A model generated the notes under the pieces. It worked only from the letters and a program-made list of their open reading frames with translations, was not told the DNA's origin and did not search any database. From positions 1 to 25,827 of IMG/VR virus record IMGVR_UViG_3300007074_000097: a DNA stretch of 25,827 nucleotides. One strand, written 5' to 3'. The stretch is from a virus. This document shows positions 1 through 5,552 of this stretch, piece after piece (within the stretch, counting starts at the first letter, position 1; every line of letters begins with the position of its first letter). Made by a program: the position numbers and the translations under genes.

Positions 1-1
1 A

Positions 2-352
2 GTTGCCAAGCTATCAATCGCAACAACTGAGTCATACAAAGATAAAACATCAGGTGAACGTAAGACTATTACGCATTGGCATAAGGTCGTTTGTTTCAAT
101 CAACCGCTTGTAAAGATTATCGAGCAGTACGTTAAAAAAGGCTCAAAAGTCATGGTTCAAGGGCAAGTTGAAACACGCTCATGGGACAAGGACGGTCAAA
201 AACAATACATAACAGAAACAGTAATGCGCCCTTATTCAGGCCAGTTAATCATGCTTGATAGCCGTGGAGATAACCAGCAAGCAAGCAGTGCGCCAGTAAG
301 TCAAGCCGATAACGCGCCTGTTGATGAACTTGAGGACATTATCCCCTTTTAG
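2..352 (+). CDS. ssb: Single-stranded DNA-binding protein, 5' end cut by the window
   Basis: The reading frame is open from base 2 and gives 116 residues with no start codon in the expected place, so the N-terminal beta-strands lie outside the window. The visible part has the OB-fold pattern of bacterial and phage SSB: a THWHKVVCF strand, then KIIEQYVKKGSKV, then VQGQVETRSW and a YITETV strand. It ends with a disordered Ser/Ala/Gln-rich linker and the acidic tip DELEDIIPF, which in this family docks replication and repair proteins. SSB coats single-stranded DNA during phage replication and recombination. A start at the internal Met (152) would break the OB fold and is not credible. It is the first of the rightward genes and is followed 28 bases later by the HNH gene. 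Confidence 0.93.
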   Translation, partial: VAKLSIATTESYKDKTSGERKTITHWHKVVCFNQPLVKIIEQYVKKGSKVMVQGQVETRSWDKDGQKQYITETVMRPYSGQLIMLDSRGDNQQASSAPVSQADNAPVDELEDIIPF

Positions 353-380
353 AATGGATTAAAAACTTGACACTGAAATA

Positions 381-977
381 ATGAAAATATGTTTTAAATG
401 TCAAAATAGTAAATCTCTTAAATTTTTCTACAAACATGAAAAGATGAGGGATGGTCACTTAAATAAGTGTATAGAATGCACCAAAAAGGATGTTAATAAC
501 AATGATGCAATTTATGACAATACAGAAAAAGGTGTAATTAGGGTTATATACAAAACTCAAAAACGGCATAATAAACTAAGGGGTTTTGGTTGTATGCCTT
601 ACTCAAAGGACGAGTTGAGAAAATGGCTTTATGATAATGACTATAAAAGATTTTATAATAAATGGGTTAATAGCGGATATGAAAAAGACAAAAAACCTAG
701 TGTCGATAGGCTTGACACTTTTAAAGGGTACTCTTTTAAAAACATAAAATTAGATACTTGGCTATCAAACAAACAACACCAAACCTTAGACATATTAAAC
801 GGTGTTGGGACTGGTGATAAACGATGCAAGCCAACCTATAAAATAGACCATAATGGTGAATTAATTTCTAGCTATGTTTCTTATAGCGCGGCCAGAAGGG
901 ATATGGGATACAGCTTAGAATACAGTATTAAAAACAAAACAAAGTGTAGAAATGGATTCTATTGGAAATTTAGATAA
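381..977 (+). CDS. HNH/NUMOD homing-endonuclease-like protein with N-terminal zinc ribbon
   Basis: A 198-residue protein. The N-terminus carries two CxxC pairs (C4/C7 and C30/C33), the zinc-ribbon pattern often found at the front of phage HNH proteins. Residues 106-124 (PSVDRLD...GYSFKNIKL) match the conserved segment of phage HNH endonucleases that usually reads PSxDRIDNxxGYxxxNxx. Residues 152-197 (YKID..G...SYVSYSAARR...GFYWKF) look like a NUMOD1-type helix-turn-helix DNA-binding repeat. Such genes are usually free-standing selfish elements that nick DNA near their insertion site. The gene is richer in A/T and Lys/Asn than its neighbours and has no clear Shine-Dalgarno before its ATG, both in keeping with separate acquisition. 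Classic catalytic HNH histidines are not obvious, so activity is uncertain. Confidence 0.72.
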   Translation: MKICFKCQNSKSLKFFYKHEKMRDGHLNKCIECTKKDVNNNDAIYDNTEKGVIRVIYKTQKRHNKLRGFGCMPYSKDELRKWLYDNDYKRFYNKWVNSGYEKDKKPSVDRLDTFKGYSFKNIKLDTWLSNKQHQTLDILNGVGTGDKRCKPTYKIDHNGELISSYVSYSAARRDMGYSLEYSIKNKTKCRNGFYWKFR

Positions 978-994
978 CGCTACCGATTAAACTA

Positions 995-1066
995 TGGGGG
1001 TGTGCCTTAATGTTTCCCTTTACGGAGGGATAATGTCTAACAGTAATGCGGTATAGCTCACCCCCA
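995..1066 (+). other. Structured intergenic element with tRNA-like closing stem
   Basis: In the gap 978-1120, TGGGGGTG (995-1002) is exactly complementary to CACCCCCA (1059-1066), and the sequence continues CCA (1067-1069 is c-c-a). Inside it, TCCCT (1015-1019) pairs with AGGGA (1026-1030) around a 6-base loop. The end geometry (7-bp stem, A, CCA, about 74 bases) resembles a tRNA acceptor stem, but no TTC-containing T loop or GG-containing D loop is present. It is therefore not a canonical tRNA. The rest of the gap holds a weak GGC-TTCG-GCT mini-hairpin and the ribosome binding site GGGAG for the next gene. Function unknown. Confidence 0.4.
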
Positions 1067-1120
1067 CCAATTAAACACTAAGACAAGGCTTCGGCTGAAT
1101 ACATACTAGGGAGTTTTTAA

Positions 1121-1588
1121 ATGACGAGTGAGGCACAAAAAGCAAGAGACGTTGCGATAGAGTTTGAATGTAAGAAGGATGGACTAAAGCAGGTGCAGAG
1201 CGGTGATGTTAAACTAACCCTTACCGTTTCACCATTGGATATGCCTAACACTCTGTACAGCGACCCTATGGGGCAAAGATACATAGCTGTGATTGTGCCA
1301 TTGAATGATGATGAAACACCGAAAGAAACAGTTAAGCCTAAGTCGTTTGCAACATCAGCAAAGATGCTGGCTAAAGATGAGGCGTTTCATTCCTTCTGTA
1401 AGAGCGTTGACTATGACGCGTGGCTTTCTGCTTTTATTGATTGGAAAGATAGTGACGAGACTAAAGCAAATTGTTTCATCAGGTATAAATGCCAAGTTGA
1501 CTCATGCGCCGAACTAATCGAAGGCTCGGAAGCTGGAAAGAAGTTTAAGAAATTACAAGGCGATTACATGTTTTGGAAAGAGAATTAG
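1121..1588 (+). CDS. Phage protein of unknown function (155 aa)
   Basis: The 155-residue product is acidic, with no signal peptide or membrane segment. It starts at an ATG preceded by GGGAG at a suitable distance. The layout is an N-terminal helix (EAQKARDVAIEFECKKDG), a beta-rich middle with VKLTLTVSPLDMP and DPMGQRYIAVIVPL, and a C-terminal half with FIRYKCQVDSCAELIEGSEAGKKF and YMFWKEN. I have an impression of similar small proteins in other podovirus early regions but cannot attach a function. Structured intergenic DNA lies on both sides. The position between SSB and other early genes suggests a DNA-metabolism or host-takeover role; that is inference only. Another frame inside it (1305-1517) is a shadow. 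Confidence 0.8.
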   Translation: MTSEAQKARDVAIEFECKKDGLKQVQSGDVKLTLTVSPLDMPNTLYSDPMGQRYIAVIVPLNDDETPKETVKPKSFATSAKMLAKDEAFHSFCKSVDYDAWLSAFIDWKDSDETKANCFIRYKCQVDSCAELIEGSEAGKKFKKLQGDYMFWKEN

Positions 1589-1642
1589 AGTATCAATAAG
1601 TAGTAATTGTGCAGTCTGGCTAGCCCCTGCTCGATGTTGTTA

Positions 1643-1675
1643 GAAATAAGCCTGAACCCAGATAAGGCTTGTTTC
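1643..1675 (+). other. Strong RNA hairpin upstream of a small gene
   Basis: GAAATAAGCCT (1643-1653) pairs with AGGCTTGTTTC (1665-1675), giving an 11-bp stem with one G-U wobble and an 11-base loop. It lies 17 bases before the ATG at 1693. A second, weaker hairpin precedes it: GCAG 1611-1614 with CTGC 1627-1630, enclosing the palindrome GGCTAGCC. No proper U-run follows the stem, so it is not a convincing terminator. It may be an RNA-processing or stability element or a translation-control structure. Confidence 0.5.
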
Positions 1676-1692
1676 GATTTAAAGGAGTTAAC

Positions 1693-1842
1693 ATGTTGAA
1701 AACGATTAAGACAGGCATGGATTACATAACATTCATATACACAACGGATATTTGCCATTGCCTACCAGCAAACGATAACGCATTGAGTGCAGAGAAGTTT
1801 AACGAGATTAAAGCTGAGATAATGGAAAGCATACATGACTAA
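1693..1842 (+). CDS. Small protein of unknown function (49 aa)
   Basis: A 49-codon frame starting MLKTIKTGMDYITFIYTT and ending MESIHD. Its ATG is preceded by AAAGGAG (1681-1687) with a 5-base spacer, a near-ideal ribosome binding site, which is the main support for it. The stop overlaps the next gene by 8 bases (ATGACTAA), a translational-coupling arrangement seen elsewhere in this genome. It contains a CxC pair (DICHC) but no recognisable domain. The hairpin at 1643-1675 sits just before its ribosome binding site and could affect its translation. Confidence 0.65.
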   Translation: MLKTIKTGMDYITFIYTTDICHCLPANDNALSAEKFNEIKAEIMESIHD

Positions 1843-2038
1843 AGACGACCAAATAAAAGCGCGTGATGCTGTCATTGCGGAGTTGGTGAGCGTGTTAAAT
1901 GAATGTTCTGATTATTTTGATGATAGGTCAGACGCAGATTGTGATCAGGACGGTTATATTCCAAACGATGAAATGAAACTATCTCAATCAGTTGATGATG
2001 CCCTAACCTCTGCCAAGGCGTTAATGGAGGGTGAGTGA
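1835..2038 (+). CDS. Small acidic protein of unknown function (67 aa)
   Basis: A 67-residue, strongly acidic protein. Its N-terminal helix (DDQIKARDAVIAELVSVLNEC) has heptad-like hydrophobic spacing. It is followed by an acidic loop (DDRSDADCDQDGYIPNDE) and a second helix (SVDDALTSAKALMEG). The pattern of 'D..I.ARDAVIAELV..L' helices is common in small phage proteins of unknown role and may form a helical hairpin. The loop resembles a calcium-binding DxDxDG motif only loosely (DADCDQDGYI), so no binding claim is made. It overlaps the upstream frame by 8 bases and the downstream one as ATGA, so it belongs to one co-translated string. Confidence 0.7.
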   Translation: MTKDDQIKARDAVIAELVSVLNECSDYFDDRSDADCDQDGYIPNDEMKLSQSVDDALTSAKALMEGE

Positions 2039-2487
2039 TGGGTAAAAAATTGAAAATAGGAGGTAAAGTTTATCGTTACGTTTCTTCATTTCCCTCTGCT
2101 GTTTTTTGCTTTGAAATTATAGGAATAAGGCAATATCAGGACACTGAACAATACCATGTTAAATGTTTGTCTTGTAATAACCACCCACCTTGCGAAATGC
2201 TTATAGGTTTAGAAGGTAAAGAATTAAGATTTATTCAGTGCTTAAATAATCGTGGTGATGATTATGAAGAAGAACGCGATGAAAGATACTGGCATAATTT
2301 TGGTGAGTTGTTTTATATTTCAAAAGAAAAAGCAATATTTGAAAAACTTAATTCCTGCCGTTCTGACCATTTAAAAGAAATTAAAAAAGCAGAGAAGCAG
2401 TTAAAATACAGGGAAAACAACCTTATTAAATTAGACGCTGAAATTGACACCTATAATTTACTATTGAACAAGAAGGAAACGCCATGA
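2035..2487 (+). CDS. Protein of unknown function with C-terminal coiled coil (150 aa)
   Basis: A 150-residue protein that starts at the ATGA shared with the upstream stop. The first half looks like a small beta-rich domain (KLKIGGKVYRYVSSF, then a CLSCNNHPPC cysteine cluster) and may bind a metal through those cysteines (CLSC...C). The second half (EKAIFEKLNSCRSDHLKEIKKAEKQLKYRENNLIKLDAEIDTYN) is a clear amphipathic helix likely to form a coiled coil. I do not recognise the family. Its stop overlaps the pentapeptide-repeat gene as ATGA, so expression of the two should be linked. Confidence 0.72.
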   Translation: MMGKKLKIGGKVYRYVSSFPSAVFCFEIIGIRQYQDTEQYHVKCLSCNNHPPCEMLIGLEGKELRFIQCLNNRGDDYEEERDERYWHNFGELFYISKEKAIFEKLNSCRSDHLKEIKKAEKQLKYRENNLIKLDAEIDTYNLLLNKKETP

Positions 2488-3266
2488 GCGATGAACAACA
2501 AAAGGAGAATATTATGACTGATAAAAAACAAAACACTGGTCACAGCAACACTGGTGACTGGAACACTGGTCACAGCAACACTGGTCACAGGAACACTGGT
2601 GACTGGAACACTGGTGGCTGGAACACTGGTGACAACAACACTGGTGACAGCAACACTGGTGACTGGAACACTGGTGACTGGAACACTGGTCACAGCAACA
2701 CTGGTCACAGGAACACTAGTGACAGGAACACTGGTAACAAGAACACTAGTGACAGGAACACTGGTTACAAGAACACTGGTGACAGGAACACTGGTAGCTG
2801 GAACACTGGTGACAGGAACACTGGTGACTGCAACACTGGTGACTGGAACACTTGTGACAAAGAAACAGGTTATTTCAATACGGTAAATCCAACTCACATA
2901 AATGTATTTAATAAACCATGCCCTATAGTTATTTGGAATGAAGCAGACAAGCCATCTTTTCTATACTTTAAATTAACTGAATGGATTTTAAAGTCCAACA
3001 TGACGGATGAAGAAAAAACCGACAATGCGACATTTAAAACAACTGGCGGTTATTTAAAATCATACGGCTATCAAGAGGCTTTTCAAGCGTCATACGCAAA
3101 AGCTAGTGACGAGGATAAAGCGTTGTTGCTAAAATTACCTAACTTTGATGCGGAAGTATTTAAGGAAATATCGGGAATTGATGTGACGGTAAAAGCTACT
3201 ACTTGTGAAGGTAAGATTGTTGAAATTGAAGGTGTTAAATACCAACTAAAAGAGGTTAAGCCATGA
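2484..3266 (+). CDS. NTGxx pentapeptide-repeat phage protein
   Basis: A 260-residue protein. After a short hydrophilic N-terminus, 22 uninterrupted five-residue units of the form N-T-(G/S/C)-x-x run from residue 17 to 126, with x-x drawn mostly from DW, HS, HR, DR and DN. Two degenerate units follow (ETGYF, NTVNP). Pentapeptide repeats in general form right-handed quadrilateral beta-helices; this NTGxx type is related in periodicity to, but not identical with, the A(D/N)LxX class. The C-terminal 130 residues form a non-repetitive domain (NKPCPIVIWNEADKPSF, then helices with KLPNFDAEVFKEISGIDV). I recall similar repeat-plus-tail proteins in other phages, also of unknown function. Two starts are possible: 2484 (overlaps the upstream stop) and Met11 at 2514, which has the better ribosome binding site AAGGAG. 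Confidence 0.85.
   Translation: MSDEQQKENIMTDKKQNTGHSNTGDWNTGHSNTGHRNTGDWNTGGWNTGDNNTGDSNTGDWNTGDWNTGHSNTGHRNTSDRNTGNKNTSDRNTGYKNTGDRNTGSWNTGDRNTGDCNTGDWNTCDKETGYFNTVNPTHINVFNKPCPIVIWNEADKPSFLYFKLTEWILKSNMTDEEKTDNATFKTTGGYLKSYGYQEAFQASYAKASDEDKALLLKLPNFDAEVFKEISGIDVTVKATTCEGKIVEIEGVKYQLKEVKP
2532..2861 (+). repeat. 15-bp tandem repeat array, 22 units
   Basis: The array has 22 head-to-tail 15-base units of the form AACACTGGTGACwrs, in register with the codons of the repeat protein. The first half of each unit (AACACTGGT) is nearly invariant, and changes cluster in the last six bases. Because the unit is a multiple of three and lacks stops in other frames, it also opens long shadow frames on both strands (for example 2451-2897 minus). 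These encode only TSVPV-like and TLVTG-like repeats and are not taken as genes. Confidence 0.97.
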
Positions 3267-3415
3267 GCGATGATAAAACAGCTAATATCGAGGCGGTGGA
3301 TGCTTTCGAGAAGATATTGACACGATGCCCTCAATTTATGGGTACTGAAACGATGGACGTTCATATTCCATTAGTCCGTCAAGCCCTTGCAACCGCTAAG
3401 AAGTTGGGGGAGTAG
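3263..3415 (+). CDS. Small protein of unknown function (50 aa)
   Basis: A 50-codon frame whose ATG overlaps the stop of the repeat protein (ATGA) and whose TAG is directly followed by the ATG of the methyltransferase-like gene. The product begins MSDDKTANIEAVDAFEKIL and ends RQALATAKKLGE, probably two helices around a short loop. It fills an otherwise empty 150-base gap exactly at both ends, which is the main reason to accept it. No family recognised. Confidence 0.62.
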   Translation: MSDDKTANIEAVDAFEKILTRCPQFMGTETMDVHIPLVRQALATAKKLGE

Positions 3416-4036
3416 ATGGCTAGAAAGATCATACTGCACTTATGCGCCGATGTCGGAAGTGACACAAAACCATATCAAGATCATCCTGATTACGAGGTTA
3501 TTTTAATAGGCAAGAATATAGGTGTTGAAAATTATCACCCGCCTGAAAATGTTTATGGAATAATAGCAAACCCTGTATGCACTGAGTTTTCTATTGCCCA
3601 AGGATTTCACTTAACAAAAGATTACGCAGCGGGAATGTTTTTAGTTGATCATTGTATACGGATAATAAAAGAAGCTAATCCTACGTTTTGGGCTATAGAA
3701 AACCCTGCAAGCGGTAAGTTAAAAGATTTTTTAGGTAATCCAAAATTCACTTATCAGCCGTGGCAGTACGGAAGCCCTTGGACAAAGAAAACAGCGTTAT
3801 GGGGTGATTTCAAAATACCATTACCTAAATACACCAAATGGGAACAAGTCCCTAAGAATGATAAATTATATATCAGACCAACACGTAAAAAACCATCACT
3901 TGCATTTATGCACAAATCAGCAATCAATTTAATTCCTGAATTTTTCTGCTTTAAAGGTAAAATACATGACGACATGGGCTTTAGGTCTTTATGTAGTCAA
4001 GGTTTTGCTAATGAATTTTTTAACGCTAACAGATAA
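3416..4036 (+). CDS. Minimal C5 cytosine methyltransferase-like protein
   Basis: A 206-residue protein resembling small phage Dcm-type proteins. Visible motifs in order: an N-terminal strand-loop LHLCADVGSD (residues 7-16), which would bind S-adenosylmethionine; the segment GIIANPVCTEFS (48-59), where C55 would be the catalytic cysteine of motif IV, with PVC in place of the usual PPC; WAIENP (92-97), the ENV/ENP motif VI, whose Glu protonates cytosine; and YQPWQYGSPWTKKTALWG (113-130), the conserved block of this subfamily. Full C5 methyltransferases exceed 300 residues and have a target-recognition domain, for which there is no room here. Target choice may be relaxed, or the reaction may differ. 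Methylation of phage DNA against host restriction is a reasonable guess. No cognate nuclease lies nearby. Confidence 0.75.
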   Translation: MARKIILHLCADVGSDTKPYQDHPDYEVILIGKNIGVENYHPPENVYGIIANPVCTEFSIAQGFHLTKDYAAGMFLVDHCIRIIKEANPTFWAIENPASGKLKDFLGNPKFTYQPWQYGSPWTKKTALWGDFKIPLPKYTKWEQVPKNDKLYIRPTRKKPSLAFMHKSAINLIPEFFCFKGKIHDDMGFRSLCSQGFANEFFNANR

Positions 4037-4052
4037 ACTATAAGGCAACACT

Positions 4053-4208
4053 ATGAATATAATTATAAAATTAATAAAAAAGCACTTTCCTACTTGTTTG
4101 TTTAAAGGACACGATTGGGATAATAGATATGGATATGCACTATCCGACCCAACTTTGTGCGACTCTAAGTGCATCAGATGCGGTAAATGGACTAAGTATC
4201 ATAACTGA
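4053..4208 (+). CDS. Small zinc-ribbon-like protein (51 aa)
   Basis: A 51-codon frame 16 bases after the methyltransferase-like gene. The N-terminus is hydrophobic and basic (MNIIIKLIKKHF). It is followed by C15...GH(D)W around residues 19-22 and CxxxC..C near 36-43 (LCDSKCIRCGKW). The combination C...GHxW...C..CG is the pattern of small phage zinc-ribbon proteins such as the DUF1660 group, though membership is inferred by eye. AAGG lies 8 bases before the ATG. The role is unknown; proteins of this size often act as host-interaction factors. Confidence 0.6.
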   Translation: MNIIIKLIKKHFPTCLFKGHDWDNRYGYALSDPTLCDSKCIRCGKWTKYHN

Positions 4209-4227
4209 TTAAATTAAAGGAAATAAA

Positions 4228-4461
4228 ATGACCGATAGCGCGATAGATATAATTGAGAAGGCTTTGCAAACAGTTATTGATAATACTGACTTTGTATTTA
4301 TAGAGCATGAACACCAAGTAATTGATGCCCTGCAAGCCGTAGCAGAGATTAAAGCTGATAACCTAGTCAAAGAATTAACCCTGCATCGGAAATACCTAGA
4401 GCGCAAAGGCGCAACGGATAAATTCGAGCGATACAAGAAAGATATTAGTAATGAATCATAA
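4228..4461 (+). CDS. Small helical protein of unknown function (77 aa)
   Basis: A 77-residue, mostly helical protein (DSAIDIIEKALQTVIDN, then HQVIDALQAVAEIKADNLVKELTLHRKYLERKG). The ATG follows AAAGGAAAT (4216-4224), a good ribosome binding site. There are no signal, membrane or catalytic motifs. It overlaps the next small frame by 11 bases, so it forms the tail of the rightward gene string. An antisense open frame over it (4209-4481) is a shadow. Confidence 0.7.
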   Translation: MTDSAIDIIEKALQTVIDNTDFVFIEHEHQVIDALQAVAEIKADNLVKELTLHRKYLERKGATDKFERYKKDISNES

Positions 4462-4630
4462 GCAACCATTAAACATGCCATCAGGCAAGCAACAACGCAA
4501 GGAAGTCCTAAGCTGGATACTGACCCAAGCTAAGCGCCTATGCGGTAGAACTGGCTATTGTGAGATTAACAAGCATTACAAGATTGTAGATGTGAGAGTT
4601 TTTAAAGTGGAACAACGCCCTCTTGTATGA
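4451..4630 (+). CDS. Small basic protein of unknown function (59 aa), last rightward gene
   Basis: A 59-codon frame starting MNHKQPLNMPSGKQQRKEVL and ending KVEQRPLV. It overlaps the upstream gene by 11 bases and stops 27 bases before the end of the convergent lysis genes. The composition is basic, with a short helix (EVLSWILTQAKRL) and a CGRTGYC pair of cysteines. The tight fit and typical phage codon usage support it; no family recognised. No clear ribosome binding site is seen, so translation probably depends on the upstream gene. Confidence 0.5.
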   Translation: MNHKQPLNMPSGKQQRKEVLSWILTQAKRLCGRTGYCEINKHYKIVDVRVFKVEQRPLV

Positions 4631-4656
4631 CTGTGTCAAACGGTATTGTGTTTACA

Positions 4657-4827
4657 TTATTCATTTGATGCCTCAATGCTTTCATTTTGTGTAAGAATTT
4701 GCTCGGCAGTGCCTTTAGTAAGCCTGTCATCCTTAGATATGAATATAGGTTCACATAAGATGTTTACAGGGGGCTTGGCACACCCAGCGATAGCCAGACA
4801 TGATAATACTAACAGTCTCGACACCAT
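4657..4827 (-). CDS. Rz1-like outer-membrane lipoprotein spanin
   Basis: A 56-residue frame that begins inside the Rz-like gene and shares 19 bases with it in another frame. The N-terminus MVSRLLVLSCLAIAGC is a lipoprotein signal with lipobox I-A-G-C, so C16 should be lipidated and the protein anchored in the outer membrane. The mature part starts AKPPV, Pro-containing as usual in o-spanins. It contains one further Cys (residue 25) in NILCEP, then CEPIFISKDDRLTK, a segment I associate with phage Rz1-type proteins. It would bind the periplasmic domain of the inner-membrane partner and fuse the membranes as the last step of lysis. It is the last gene of the leftward block. Confidence 0.82.
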   Translation of the reverse strand: MVSRLLVLSCLAIAGCAKPPVNILCEPIFISKDDRLTKGTAEQILTQNESIEASNE

Positions 4828-5051
4828 TTTAGCTCCAACTCTTTTTGTATAGCCTCTTTAGGCATTCTCATTACTTTATACTTAATACGCGCTGTAGTTT
4901 TCTCTGCATCTATCCTACTTGCCGTTTCCTGCCCCACACGTGCGTCATAACCTTTTTTATACTGAATGTTACCATAGAAAAAAATAGCCCCTACAATAGC
5001 AAGTATAGCTAAAGCAGAGGCTATCAATCTAATGTGGGAGAGAGAGAACAT
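4809..5051 (-). CDS. Rz-like inner-membrane spanin
   Basis: An 80-residue protein with one N-terminal membrane segment (about residues 8-26, LIASALAILAIVGAIFFYG). The periplasmic part starts YKKGYDARVGQETA and continues with a charged helix. This is i-spanin topology, though shorter than lambda Rz (about 150 residues). Two cysteines near the C-terminus (WCRDC) could form disulfides between chains. The Rz1-like gene overlaps its 3' end in a different frame, a common spanin gene architecture. Its ATG overlaps the stop of the 40-residue membrane protein as TAATG. Confidence 0.8.
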   Translation of the reverse strand: MFSLSHIRLIASALAILAIVGAIFFYGNIQYKKGYDARVGQETASRIDAEKTTARIKYKVMRMPKEAIQKELELKWCRDC

Positions 5052-5173
5052 TAATTATTAACTGTAGGCACATAAACCTGCTCTGTAGCGAAGGCGTATA
5101 GCACAATAAAGAATACTATTACTATTACACCAATGGCGATTTTCTGCTCGTTATCTTTGATAAACTTTTTCAT
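5051..5173 (-). CDS. 40-residue single-TM protein in the lysis cassette
   Basis: A 40-codon frame too short for usual gene callers. It runs MKKFIKDNEQ, then a membrane helix (about residues 12-28, IAIGVIVIVFFIVLYAF), then TEQVYVPTVNN. The basic N-terminus suggests N-in topology. The ATG follows AGGAGTTAAT, a good ribosome binding site, and the stop overlaps the Rz-like ATG. In the lysis cassette it could be an accessory holin, an antiholin or a pinholin-like peptide. It has no distinguishing motif, so these are context guesses. Confidence 0.68.
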   Translation of the reverse strand: MKKFIKDNEQKIAIGVIVIVFFIVLYAFATEQVYVPTVNN

Positions 5174-5181
5174 ATTAACTC

Positions 5182-5544
5182 CTAAATTGTATGCGGTTTT
5201 ATGGCATCGTTTATTGTGGCACTATTGCCAGCACCTACTATACAGGCGATTAATTCAGCCTTACGCGGTGTAATTACTATGTCAGTATACGAGCCTTTTT
5301 GTGCGTTTACAAATATTTCTCGCATTGAGCGTCCTGTTTCATCTATACCTTGGAATAAAGAATGCTCACCATATTTTGTAGAGAGGTATTCAACCATTTT
5401 GCTATACATAAGGCAATTAGGCGGTAATCTTGGTTTCTGTATCGAGGGAGGTAACGGCTCTGGGGCTATGGGCGCACCTGATACTTTATCCTCTGCAAAT
5501 ACGCTTGTTGATAATAATGTTAGTCCAATGATTACCGTTTTCAT
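5182..5544 (-). CDS. Small secreted periplasmic protein in the lysis cassette
   Basis: A 120-residue protein with a clear cleavable signal peptide (MKTVIIGLTLLSTSVFA, then EDK). After a Pro-rich linker (APEPLPPSIQKPRLPPN) comes a compact domain. It contains NCLMYSKMVEYLSTKYGE, a GRSMREIFVN helix, a YTDIVITPR strand and ELIACIVGAG. C44 and C101 could form a disulfide in the periplasm. The YGE...E.(F/W)....G....V...C(I)...G pattern occurs in small secreted proteins of proteobacteria and their phages, without known function as far as I recall. It sits between the endolysin and the spanin genes, where a periplasmic regulator of lysis (as T4 RI is) would be plausible but unproven. Confidence 0.75.
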   Translation of the reverse strand: MKTVIIGLTLLSTSVFAEDKVSGAPIAPEPLPPSIQKPRLPPNCLMYSKMVEYLSTKYGEHSLFQGIDETGRSMREIFVNAQKGSYTDIVITPRKAELIACIVGAGNSATINDAIKPHTI

Positions 5545-5552
5545 GTTAGCTC

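Noticed and set aside
995-1069. Calling a functional tRNA in the intergenic region
   Set aside because: The acceptor-like stem and CCA fit, but the T loop (no TTC), D loop (no GG) and anticodon arm geometry do not. Kept only as a structured element.
2451-2897. 148-aa minus-strand open frame and a 110-aa plus-strand alternate frame over the repeat array
   Set aside because: Both exist only because the 15-bp repeat lacks stops in several frames. They encode TSVPV and TLVTG repeats, have no ribosome binding site, and overlap the much better supported NTGxx gene.
4631-4656. Bidirectional terminator between the convergent gene blocks
   Set aside because: Only a weak AT-rich, bulged hairpin (TGT.AAAC/GTTTACA) with no U-run can be drawn in the 26-base gap.
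4646-4852. 68-aa plus-strand frame opposite the spanin genes
   Set aside because: It is antisense to the overlapping Rz/Rz1-like pair, which has lipobox and membrane-segment evidence.
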